Shown: positions 43,989 to 53,402 of the stretch, piece after piece
How positions within the stretch are numbered: the stretch's first letter is position 1
Layout: each line of letters begins with the position of its first letter
DNA from: Septoria linicola
Taxonomy: Eukaryota; Ascomycota; Dothideomycetes; Mycosphaerellales; Mycosphaerellaceae
Assembly (NCBI GenBank): GCA_024114885.1
Contig: CP099429.1
Location: 930,001-994,000, forward strand
DNA: 64,000 bases
Reading direction: 5' to 3'
The notes under the pieces: model-generated
Told to the model about the DNA's origin: nothing
What the model saw: the letters and a program-made list of their open reading frames with translations, nothing else
Databases searched by the model: none
Position numbers and translations under genes: made by a program

Positions 43989-44169
43989 TGGAGAAGGCCA
44001 GACTTGAACTGGCATCCCTCACGCGGTTGTGCGCTCATGGTAGGCATAGACTGATCTCATCGGCGGCTCGTCCTGGAGTTGAGACTAGATGAGCACGATG
44101 ACAACTCTATGCTCTCGCATTCCGCAGCACTCCTAGGCCGCAAGGATCTTACCATTGGACCACAACCCC
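43989..44169 (-). tRNA. tRNA-like Pol III unit with a long structured insert; identity unresolved
   Basis: The 5' part is GGGGTTG, then an A box TGGTCCAATGG and D-arm ending GATCC. The 3' part has a perfect T-arm (GCCAG-TTCAAGT-CTGGC) containing the B box, then CTTCTCC and discriminator A, followed by a T4 terminator at 43981-43984. Acceptor pairing has two T-T mismatches. Between D-arm and T-arm lie about 125 nt, some 100 more than needed. An anticodon stem TTGCG/CGTGA with variable loop GGGAT can be drawn, but position 33 is not T, so I assign no anticodon. The insert contains a long hairpin (arms 44044-44050 with 44106-44112, and 44057-44062 with 44096-44101). It is either a tRNA with a long intron or a decayed copy. 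Confidence 0.55.
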
Positions 44170-44431
44170 TGAATGGTTGGACGACATAGCAGTGGCACGG
44201 AAACAATGTGTAGGTGAGACCGCCCTCGTCGCTATGTTTGCTGAGTGCTTGCTACACTTCTCAGAAGTTCCGCAAAGAATAAGCAAGCAGCCGAACACTG
44301 CCTGCAGAAGGTTTTTGAGCGTCTTTGTTGTACTTCTTACTATAGGTAGATCATGTTTGCCGACAAGTAAGCACTCTCAGAGACCGCCGACCAGCCATTC
44401 TCACTTCACAGTCGACACATCTGATCACGCC

Positions 44432-45142
44432 ATGCCTAAAGGTCGCAAGAGGGACGGTCTACCACGACGGATCGGCGTTCGTCATGAATGGAGTCGAGAG
44501 GAGTACATGGCTCTGTACCTCCTCTACACGCAGTGGCAGTTCAATCCCACAGATATCAATGCCAAGACAGCTCATGAGCACAAGTTGGCTGTGTCAAAAC
44601 TTTCCACTGCACTCTTTCCCGGCTTCAGATGCCCTGCGAAGAAGAAGCGATCTCAGCACCTCTGGAAAACATTCAACGACCGCAAACAATCACTGAAGCC
44701 GCAAGGCCTTAAGGACCTGGACAGACCAAACAATCACAGCAGCGCAAGATACAGTCTTCAAGAGCTTGAGCTTTACACCCGATTGAAAGACAGGATAGAG
44801 TATGAAGCAAGTGAGCAGGGTATCCACCTAATCGATGGCGAAAGTATATACACAGTCTTGTGGCGGCCATTGCACGAGAGACAACCTTGGTCTTACTGTC
44901 GCGATGAGGATAAAGGAGCTGTGGCTGCAATGCTGCAGGCGATTCGTGACCACACAATCACACCAGATGCGCAGGCTCCGGCTGACACCGCTGCATACTG
45001 GAGAGACTTGATGAACAAGAGCGAGAGCCAGCATTTGCGTACCCGGGTTGAAACTAGAAACGCCTTGCATCGTTTCGAGTGGTCTGCATCGCTACACCCG
45101 GAGCTCGACTTTTCTGCTGGAACGGCATGTTCGTCTGCTTAA
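44432..45142 (+). CDS. Hypothetical protein, possible SANT-like N-terminus
   Basis: ATG 44432 starts MPKGRKRDGLPRRIG; 236 residues. The N-terminal HEWSREEYMALYLLYTQWQF pattern (Trp, acidic pair, hydrophobic helix) faintly resembles a Myb/SANT helix, followed by basic KKKRSQHLWKTF. The rest is helical and charged. I do not recognise a family, and the resemblance is too weak to assign DNA binding. The frame extends upstream to 44177, but that segment looks like 5' leader. Single exon. It may be lineage-specific. Confidence 0.5.
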   Translation: MPKGRKRDGLPRRIGVRHEWSREEYMALYLLYTQWQFNPTDINAKTAHEHKLAVSKLSTALFPGFRCPAKKKRSQHLWKTFNDRKQSLKPQGLKDLDRPNNHSSARYSLQELELYTRLKDRIEYEASEQGIHLIDGESIYTVLWRPLHERQPWSYCRDEDKGAVAAMLQAIRDHTITPDAQAPADTAAYWRDLMNKSESQHLRTRVETRNALHRFEWSASLHPELDFSAGTACSSA

Positions 45143-46227
45143 AGCAGTGGTATCCCTGGGTACGATTCTCATGCTGGTCTTGAGGCCAAGCCATTGACAC
45201 AAATGATCGCTCGTCTGGAGAATGAGCGCCTCGGCTTCACGTTTCCGTCATGTCTGGCCAGAGGATGCGAGGCGAAGCTCACCACTATTATACTGTCAAT
45301 CGAGCACGGCTCGTGGCAAAGCAAAGTTCTTGGGAACAGCAGCTCGAAGAAGAGTGGATGGCGACTTCGGTCCTCTGTCCTCACGTGTCCGTCGCGTGCC
45401 GCCCTTCTTGTTGTTCGTGGACGGCATCACCGAGTGGCTGATTTACAGTTAGACTCAAGACCAAGACAGGGCTAGCGTGTGGGCTCTCAGAATGACCAGG
45501 ATCCAGGCCCGATGAAATGCGACTTCCTCACATCGTCGATCAAAGCGCGAGGCCATCGAAGAAGAGCGTTGTGCTGGTCGTTGGATATAAAGCAAGAGCG
45601 TGAAGTCCAGTCTAAGTTGTGGTATTGTGAGCCGATCCTTGTCGTATTGGTGGTGTGACCGCCAAGCTCGTGCACATCGATGACTTACTCACCCTGCAAA
45701 TCTTTCTGCCGGCTTCTACACTTGAAAGTCCGCCAGTGTATCTAAGCCATTTGGCTGGCGAGCAAGTACAAGCACCGGGATGCCAGTGTAGGCGCATCAT
45801 TACCATGATGCGAGCTGTCCGGATATGCCCTGATCACCTCACCTATGCTGATAGATTCGAATACTCTTGGACTTGTTCAGCGGTGGTGGGCTGCGTTTCT
45901 CAGTTGAGGGGGCATTGGGCTGCCCTCTGGAAGTATCTCGGCGTCAGTAGTCGTGTGCTGAGGAGCTCCTTCCAGGTATACACATCGCTCCTTCTTCGCT
46001 GGAAAACCCAGTCGCAACTGTCTGTAATTTGAGTGACACGCACAGATGAAAGAGAAAAATGAGCAGAACGCTCCTTACAATGCTACAGACCAGTGAACGC
46101 TCATCAAAGAAAGGTCGTAGGCTTGATGAATTGATACGCGCATTCGCGTTGTGACGATGCAAATACCCCATACCCCAACTCCATGCGTTAATCGTGTCGT
46201 AACCAAATCTCGCTCGCTATTAACCAC
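45143..46227. other. Intergenic region, no supported gene
   Basis: 1.1 kb with short open frames in all frames. Between 45190 and 45480 three plus frames are open at once, which argues against any one being selected. No RNA gene recognised. Confidence 0.45.
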
Positions 46228-47343
46228 TCAAACTGCTTGCGCGGGTGTCTCGTTCTCTGCAACGACAGCAACACCAAGGCCTCTATCTGGCGATGATCGC
46301 ACAAGAGCCTCTTGCCGTCTCGCCTTCAGGAAGTCGCTCACAGCTCGGATTAGGATGAACCATCCAACGATCATCAGAACATAAGAAAGCCAGTCTGTGG
46401 TGCTCAGACCCGACGCAGAAGTGCTGTCACCTCCTGTCACTTGTCCGGGGTCGAAATCATGTGAGTTTGGATCATCTGGGACGCCGTCCGTTGGCGCGCC
46501 TGGTGTGGGATCTGAGTTGCCGCCGCCAATTGTGCTCGAGTACCGCATCTGAAACCCGTATTGTACGAGTGTAATACCCAGCCCAGCCCGAGATCCGTGC
46601 TTTGCGGCGTGTGTCGTGTGAAGGAGGTACGTGAGCAGGAACCCAATGAGCTGAAAGGACATGGAAATAAGGGCATTCCAGATGAAACTGAACAGGCTGC
46701 CAACCAGCAGTCCGTCAATAAAGACATCATCAGGATTTCCAGTCATGTTGTAGGGTGAGAGAACGGTGGTCTCCCAGTATGGTGGTGTCGCATCTGCTGC
46801 AGCCTGTTCGTATGTCGGTGGTTTCTCGTCAACGTCATCTCCAGCCCGTGGCTTTGCGCTCAAATTCGCCCAGACTCCATCGTTCTGCCCGCCGCCCACG
46901 ACTCGTCCGTTTGACGAGCCAGGCGCTGCTGCGGGCACGAACGAGGGTATCTCTGTGACCACTCGTTGTGGCGCATCAGGTCTCCTCGTGGGCGGCGCTG
47001 GTCCTGAAGGTGCATCCTGACCCATAATCAACCTCCTGCGGTCGCGCGTATCATCGTCATCGTCCTCGTCATCGGAGGGTGCGCCAAAGGCATCGTCGAG
47101 TTCGCGCTCGTCCTCGATGGAGTGGTTGTCGCGAGACGGTCGTCGCGAGGAGTTGCGAGACCGGAAAGATGGTGGTGGCGAGTTGGGCAGTGCGATCGGT
47201 GTATTAGATTCTACGTGATCCTCGTCGTCCGCTGGCGCTATCTGTAAAATGATCCGGTCAATATCGTGTCTGTTGGCAGCCTGGCCGTGAGGGAGGCAAA
47301 TGGATAGGCGCTTACGTACCCGCTCGTAGCGTTGTGAGCTCAT
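46228..47343 (-). CDS. bsd2: Bsd2/Ndfip-type membrane adaptor for Rsp5 ubiquitin ligase
   Basis: Membrane adaptor of the Golgi/endosome that recruits the Nedd4-type ligase Rsp5 to transporters such as metal permeases. Exon 1 (47320-47343) encodes MSSQRYER; a 78-nt intron (47242-47319, GTACGT..TTTACAG) leads to exon 2 (46228-47241); 345 residues. The intron is stop-free and a multiple of three. The N-terminal 160 residues are disordered and acidic (DDEDDDDD), with a PPxY motif (PPTYEQAA, near residue 150) that binds WW domains. Three hydrophobic segments follow: DGLLVGSLFSFIWNAL, SFQLIGFLLTYLLHTTH and WLSYVLMIVGWFILIRAV. This is the family layout. Confidence 0.87.
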   Translation of the reverse strand: MSSQRYERVRKRLSICLPHGQAANRHDIDRIILQIAPADDEDHVESNTPIALPNSPPPSFRSRNSSRRPSRDNHSIEDERELDDAFGAPSDDEDDDDDTRDRRRLIMGQDAPSGPAPPTRRPDAPQRVVTEIPSFVPAAAPGSSNGRVVGGGQNDGVWANLSAKPRAGDDVDEKPPTYEQAAADATPPYWETTVLSPYNMTGNPDDVFIDGLLVGSLFSFIWNALISMSFQLIGFLLTYLLHTTHAAKHGSRAGLGITLVQYGFQMRYSSTIGGGNSDPTPGAPTDGVPDDPNSHDFDPGQVTGGDSTSASGLSTTDWLSYVLMIVGWFILIRAVSDFLKARRQEALVRSSPDRGLGVAVVAENETPAQAV

Positions 47344-47719
47344 GGCTCTCGCGGTATCGTCGTCGGTGAATACCAGTCTTATAGAGAGCAGCAGTGTCCC
47401 TGGGTGGTATTGTATGAAGTCTCGGTGGCGGCAGCGGCGTGTGCAGTGGTGAAGATGGATAGTAGATCACAGGAGCGGCTGTGCTTGATGATGAAGCACA
47501 GTGTTCAGGGTGGGGAGCTCATGTCGTTGCGCTTACCGAAACCGCTTAGCCACCCACGTGCCGCCTTCCTGCTAATTTTGATTTTCTTTCATGCTCGGAA
47601 CGTTCTTCGCCGACGACAGCGAGGACTTGCAACTCCAGCATTTGCAAGGACGGTCAAGACGGCGAGGTCGATGTCAATGGTCAGAGAACATTTCCTCAAG
47701 CAGCAGAAGACAAGACATC
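47344..47719. other. Divergent promoter of bsd2 and efm5
   Basis: 376 bp between two divergent starts. A 109-codon plus frame (47404-47733) overlaps the efm5 start and has no recognisable product. No clear promoter element seen. Confidence 0.45.
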
Positions 47720-48505
47720 ATGGACGACGATGACATCCTGTATGGCATCCCAGACATTTGATATCATGTCCGAGGAAACACCACTCACACGCTTAGTCAA
47801 CTACCCGCGGACACACTGGCAGCTCTCGCTGAGTTCCAATCGGAGCGTGACGCTAAAGTCAAAGAATTCGAGAATTTGAAGACGAAAGCGGAAAATGACT
47901 TCGAAAATGGATCTGGCAAGCTCAGCATGGATCTCTTCGGCGAAGACTGGAATGCTAGTCAGTTCTGGTACACTGATGATACTGCCAGACTGCTTGCACA
48001 GCAGCTATTGAAAGACGCTACCGATGAATCGGCTATTGCTGTCGTGTCTGCACCTAGTGTGTATGTCGCGTTGCGCAACATTCTTGCGGAGAACCAGTCG
48101 ACAATCAAGCCTACGTTGTGTCTCCTAGAGTATGACAGAAGATTCGAAGTGGTCGGCGCAGATTTCGAGTTTTACGACTTTCAGCAGCCGCTTCGTCTTT
48201 CTTCGAGCCTCAAGGGCAAGTTCGATCGAATCATTTGTGATCCGCCTTTCTTGTCCGAGGATTGCCAAACAAAGACTGCTCTGACTGCTCGCTATCTGGC
48301 CAAGGCCTGGGAAACTCAGGCTGAGCAGGATCTGCGTTTTATTTCATGCACAGGTGAGAGAATGGAGTCGCACATAGTGCGAATTTATGCGAAGATTGGC
48401 GTTAAAACGACGACCTTCGAGCCTGAGCATAGCAAAGGCCTGGGCAATGAATTCAGGTGCTACTCCAACTTTGAGTGTGACTCGTGGAGATGGCGCAGCT
48501 CTTGA
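47720..48505 (+). CDS. efm5: Protein-lysine N-methyltransferase Efm5 (eEF1A-KMT1/N6AMT2-like)
   Basis: Methylates a lysine of translation factor eEF1A using S-adenosylmethionine; cytosolic. Exon 1 (47720-47739) encodes MDDDDI plus two bases; after a 57-nt intron (GTATGG..GCTTAG) exon 2 (47797-48505) continues LQLPADTLAALAEFQ; 242 residues. Family features: LFGEDWNASQFWYTDDTA, the methyltransferase core with VSAPSVYVAL, LLEYDRRFE, and the catalytic DPPF motif in IICDPPFLSEDC, then RFISCTGERME and a C-terminus GLGNEFRCYSNFECD. The length matches the family. Confidence 0.9.
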
Positions 48506-50832
48506 TGGGTGTTGTTGCACAACACTCTTGGGCATGATCGAGCGTCGTGTTCGCGACAATGCGCATGGGATGTTGCCTCGAAGCAGCCTTGCCAATAGGC
48601 CGGAATGAAACACGCTGGGGCTTGTCGTGGGAGTCTCGCTGCTCTCACGCACGCTGTCCTTCTCCGAACTGCGCTATCGGATAATACTGGTGTGTGTCGC
48701 ATGTCGCGGCGTAGGGCCCTCAGCCGCGTGTGACGTTTCACAGTGGTGCGGACACTAGCATGACATGCAAAGAGAAGCGACGCATAGACTGCACCTGGCT
48801 TGAAGTGAGCACCTTGCGACTGCAATCCCCAGAACGTTGACCATGGGACTCGTCACTATGGTATCATGACCACGATCACGTTATAAGACAATCCCTCGGA
48901 CTTCTCTGGTACAAAGCGTACGCCAGCATGCATGATACCAAAATCTCGATCCCGGCCTTGCAGGTTTGAAATGTTGGTAATACACGAGGCGTTGCACAAC
49001 AGATAGACGATCTCGACTGGTGGTGCGCTAAGCATAATTCGGGCCATCATGATTGAGAGCGTCACATTGAAGCAGCCGGTGTCAGCTTGTCATCCTTGCG
49101 ATAGCTATTGAGCACAGGTAGTGCCACGACATTACGAGTCTGCAGAGTCGCATGAATTCCCAATACTAACTCGCATGTCAACCTGACCGCAGCACATACA
49201 GTGATCGATTGTGGAAGGTGGCAAGACTGGAGCCGCCCACTACCAATCTCGATTCGCGGGCGCTATATCGTCCTTGCAATCACTTTTCGTCGCTTCCAGA
49301 TCTCTGGGGAGCACAGCGCATCTCGGCTGGACACTGCGCCAGCATGGGCTACCGGGGTTTGCACTACAATGCGACGAGACCGGGCCACCACGAGTCTCCC
49401 CTCATATGCTGGACACCGAACACCAGCACGCGAAAATGCACAAAGACCGATCCTCCAACATTCTCATCTCATCTTGTGTTCTTGGCCGAAGTCGACACCG
49501 GGATACCGCGTGCACGAGCCTGGCGTGTGTATTTACCCGCGATCCATGTCACGGTCTCGCAACCCATGCACAAACACCACATATCGAGCATGTCGTGCCA
49601 CCTTGGCTGCCAACAGACTTTCGTATCTGCCACTGTCTGGCTCATGGCGAGCCAGGATTCGGCGCCGAAGGATTTCGGGTATGTGGACTATCGCGCATAG
49701 CGCTTGTCTAGAATGAAGGGCCGGAAGGTCATGCATCATGTTCTGCACTCTGCATGATTGTAAGTGGACATGGCATCCACACAGTATGCCACGCCGCAGA
49801 TGCACGTCTGCGTGCTAGCCACGCTGTATGGTTGCACCTATTTCGGGCGACCACACCACCGCGCTCAGCGCGGCAAACGCTCAACTCTCAACAGCAGCAC
49901 CACGCATGAAAGGAATGCAACCCAAAAGCGAGTGCCGCGAAGCTGTGACACCATGAACATCATTCCACCTATCGATTCCTTCTACCCAACACCACACTAC
50001 TGCCTCGTTGTCCTGCCTAAGCGCTGAACGCGGCTCTTCGTGCAACGCCAAGCACTTTCTGCCAGACTGACGAGGGTCCGCTACAGCCGCTATCCGTGAA
50101 AAGTGGCGACTTCCATGACCCGGGATTCTGGGTCAGTGTTTTGAGTGGATATACGATTTCCCTATACAGCAGGATGGCGCGATGCGAGTCATGTAGCAGA
50201 ATAGAAGAATTAGGGCAACACGGGTACGCTCGGCGAGAACGAAGCGGGTCCGCTTCATGCTTCGATAGCTTTTGATGGCGCTAAGAGGCAGGTCGTTCGA
50301 GCAAGGACAGCAGCAGCAGCGCTTGGATCAGCAGCAATGGAGTACAAAGCGGGGACACTGCACTCCAAGATCCTGTATGGTCTGACACGTTTGACCGCAG
50401 GTCACACAGCGATATGACAGCGGGTATCGACTTTTCATTCGAGATGAGATCTGTTTTGCATGCTGACATTACGTATGTACTGGTAAGACGTGCTTTTACT
50501 GCTGCCCCTCCATCTCCATGTTCTGCTCTGCTGCTGTGGGTGTGTCCTTGTCCGATCACGTCGGCTTTCATTCTGGTTCGTTCATGATGCGCTGTTGCGC
50601 AAGATCCGTTCTACTGCGTCAATGCCCCCACAGTGTGACAAGATTGCTGTCAACTCCATATTCGTGTTCTGCCGTGCCGCCAATGCCAACGCCAACGCCA
50701 ACGCCAACATCAAAGAAATGGTCGGGTCGAAGTGGTCTAACGGCGATCGCTACCGGGCATCGATACAGCACTGCCTTTGCGAGCCTATCGTGCCTGTACT
50801 CAGTAGCTGTCATCAAGACGGAACCCTGTGGC
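48506..50832. other. 2.3-kb region with no supported gene
   Basis: The longest gene-free stretch. At 49201-49716 all three plus-strand frames are open for 163-171 codons simultaneously, but none carries a domain or consistent composition. It also contains the hexanucleotide repeat at 50679. It may hold a non-coding transcript or a decayed gene; the sequence does not decide. Confidence 0.45.
50679..50708. repeat. Hexanucleotide repeat (GCCAAY)5
   Basis: Five units, GCCAAT once and GCCAAC four times, in direct tandem. It lies 125 bp downstream of the stop of the RRM gene, in its likely 3' untranslated region. Confidence 0.9.
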
Positions 50833-52007
50833 TTAACGAACCTGACTGCCATTGACGATTGTTGGGCCTCTTGGTCCTGATACTGCCGGCCCTCCCAGCA
50901 TCCCAGATGGTCTGGGTTGTTGGCTTGCGGCGCCTTTGAGTGGAGTGTCCACAGGTACTGTTGACCTGTCTGCCCGAAGGTTCAATTGCATGCCCATGAA
51001 CTTTTGTCGATTAAAGAGGTGCACTGCCTCGCTCGCTTCGGCCGCTGTTGTGTACTGTACAGTGCAGTTGCCTTTTGACTTCTTCGTGGCCTCATCTTTG
51101 GAGAGCTTGACTTGTGTGACATTGCCAGCTCTGCTGAAGTAAGCCCGGATATCCTTCTCTGTAGCCTTGTAGTTCAAGCCAGAGACGAACACCCCACGCG
51201 CTTCTGTCTGGACTGTTCCGTTGCGTACGTTGACAGGAAGACCTGCCGCGTTGCCTGCATAGGCCGGAACCGTCTGCGCCATCTGTGCTTGTTGATCCTG
51301 GAATTGTAGGAAGCGAGCACGCTCAGAAGGATCCCTGGCATCGAGTCCGATCGAGGCCATGGCAATGATCATCTGCTGCTGTTGTTGCTCTATGGAGAGC
51401 TGCGGCACGATACGTGGCGGCTGGACTGGCGCAGCGATCTGGGCTGAAACATAATTGTTGGGCGACGACATGGTGTAACCCAATGGCGGACCGTCCATCG
51501 GCGATGTTAGCGTGAAGCGCTGCCAGTCAGGCGCCATCACCATTTGTGCAATCCATGCGCTCTCTCGAGTGGCGTTGGGGTGGTTTTGTGGATCTCTGCC
51601 ACAATTGCAGGTCTTGAATCGAGGTGGGCTGCGGCTGATGTCCCATAGATGGACTCGTAGAAGCTTGCTTTCGATGTAGTTGCTCGTCAGGTAATCTGAG
51701 CAATCTGTTAGAGCAGCGCCTGCATTTAGTAACGTCAACATACGGTAGAGCCGATCTGCTTCGTCTTTTCGCTGAATTCTAGCATGACCTGTGCCGGCTG
51801 TTCGTCCGTGAGGATATACGGCCATCTCTGTCCACACTCCATGTGTAGCTTGGTGGCGAATCAGGTCTTTAAGGGTTTGCCAGGTGTAACGCCTTGGTAA
51901 CTTGGAGGTTGTCAGTGATGTCCCTACGACTTTTGATCTCAACCTACCCCTTCGATGTGTAGGAAAAACGGTCCACCGCCTCCAGCACCAGAGTTTGAAA
52001 CAGACAT
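50833..52007 (-). CDS. RNA-binding protein with two RRM-type domains
   Basis: Exons 51948-52007, 51744-51900 and 50833-51695 give 359 residues. Splicing joins GPFFLHIEG to LPRRYTWQTLKDLIR, the first RRM-like domain. Intron 2 (51696-51743, 48 nt, GTATGT, CTAAC, CTCAG) is stop-free and in frame. Removing it joins DRLYH to YLTSNYIESKLLRVHLWD. A Gln-rich linker (EQQQQQM) leads to the second RRM near residues 255-330: GVFVSGLNYKATEKDIRAYF (RNP2-type), then KSKGNCTVQYTT (RNP1-like, with the aromatic position weak). The tail is Pro/Gly-rich. Related fungal proteins are known only as RRM proteins; the RNA target is unknown. Nuclear or cytoplasmic location cannot be told. Confidence 0.85.
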
Positions 52008-53402
52008 GATCAACAAAAAGCCTCCTAGCAATGTGTTAAAGACCGAAATGCCGCATCCAATCGTAATAAGCTAAGAAATCAATGTTAATAAGCCAATATG
52101 GTGCACCTCGTAATCGTGAACGACAGAAGTACAAAGTGCTAGAAAGAGCCTATAGTGTAAGAACAGAGAAGGACAGAGGAAGACATAGTCCTTTTAAATG
52201 CCTCAAGGAAGCCATTGCTAGTAATCGATAGGTCGGGATCAGCTTGGGGGCTCCCGTTAGAGACCAGATTCCATTCTGCACGATTCGTTCAAGAGGCACA
52301 GCGCGGCCCAACTGTAGAGCATGTTTATGTTCGGGCCCGTTTGTTAGATATGTGCTTGCGCAGTAGCCTCTATCCCGGCTCTAGAGTTCTGGAGTTACAT
52401 CGAGTCCTATCGAATCAGTTCGTCGAGGAGTCCACTTGAGCTTCTGTACCTCAATAACAACATCGTGGTCTTTATAGGTGGTGCTAGTAGCGAGGTGTGC
52501 CATCTCTCGAGGCTGCATTAGTGCATAGGTCCCGCAAGCCCCAATCAGTATCGCGCGTACGCCACATTGGCAGAACAACCACATGTAAGTATGGCAACTA
52601 TGAAGGTCAGGTCAGCTCGAATCGGATCAATCGGCGAGATCGTTTGTGGCGCTAGAAAGTCTCCACGGCCACTGTCTCCTATTAAGGACGGAGGAGAGCG
52701 ACATGCTAATTGTGATACATCGCATCCGCTGTATGCTTCCAACACGGGCGTGTAACGAATCGATCTGGAAGCACGTGGACCGCAGTGCACTGTCCAGAAT
52801 CTTGACCCTCTCAAGATGCCGAGCCTTAGCACGACCGAGCTTTCGGGCCTACTGCCTCCTCGTCTGGCGCTCGATCGACCTGGGATTAATTCGCGGCCGA
52901 TTCGCAGCACCGAGCGGACTTGTGCATTAATGGCTGTCCACCACGTGATTTGCAGACCGGTCATGAGCGGACCCGAACGCCACTGTGAGCCTGCAGACAA
53001 GATGGTGTGAAAGCGCCTCTCCATGGAGCTTTTTCCAATCTGAGATGAGCAGCAGTCGCCTTGGCAGCGGAGTGCTCGGTTGTGCTCCCACCTTTCCTGT
53101 CGTGTCACCGTATAGGAGGACTCAACGTTGACATTGAAGTCGGTTCCTCATGCCAGCAATGCGATGGCGGGTGCGTCATTGCACAGCTCAGGCAGAAAGG
53201 TACGAGTAAGGGAGATGCAAGAGTTTGGGGTGGAAAGAGTGAAGTTGTGATTGACCGCAAGAGCTCTGTAGCGTGAACCTTGATGATTTGTTGCCTAAGG
53301 CGTCTCCGAATCTGCATGTGACGATCCACTGTGAACATCTGGCCAACGTCGAGGTCTCGAGCAGCACATTGCCAATGCGAGTTCGCTGTTCCAGACGCGA
53401 CA
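52008..53402. other. 1.4-kb divergent intergenic region
   Basis: Between the RRM gene (minus) and cog3 (plus). A 187-codon minus frame (52545-53108) has no domain, many Arg and Ser, and no intron logic. I regard it as chance. No RNA gene recognised. Confidence 0.45.

Noticed and set aside
52545..53108. 187-codon minus-strand frame in the cog3/RRM spacer
   Set aside because: Arg/Ser-rich without domain or homologue memory; no splice context; likely chance.
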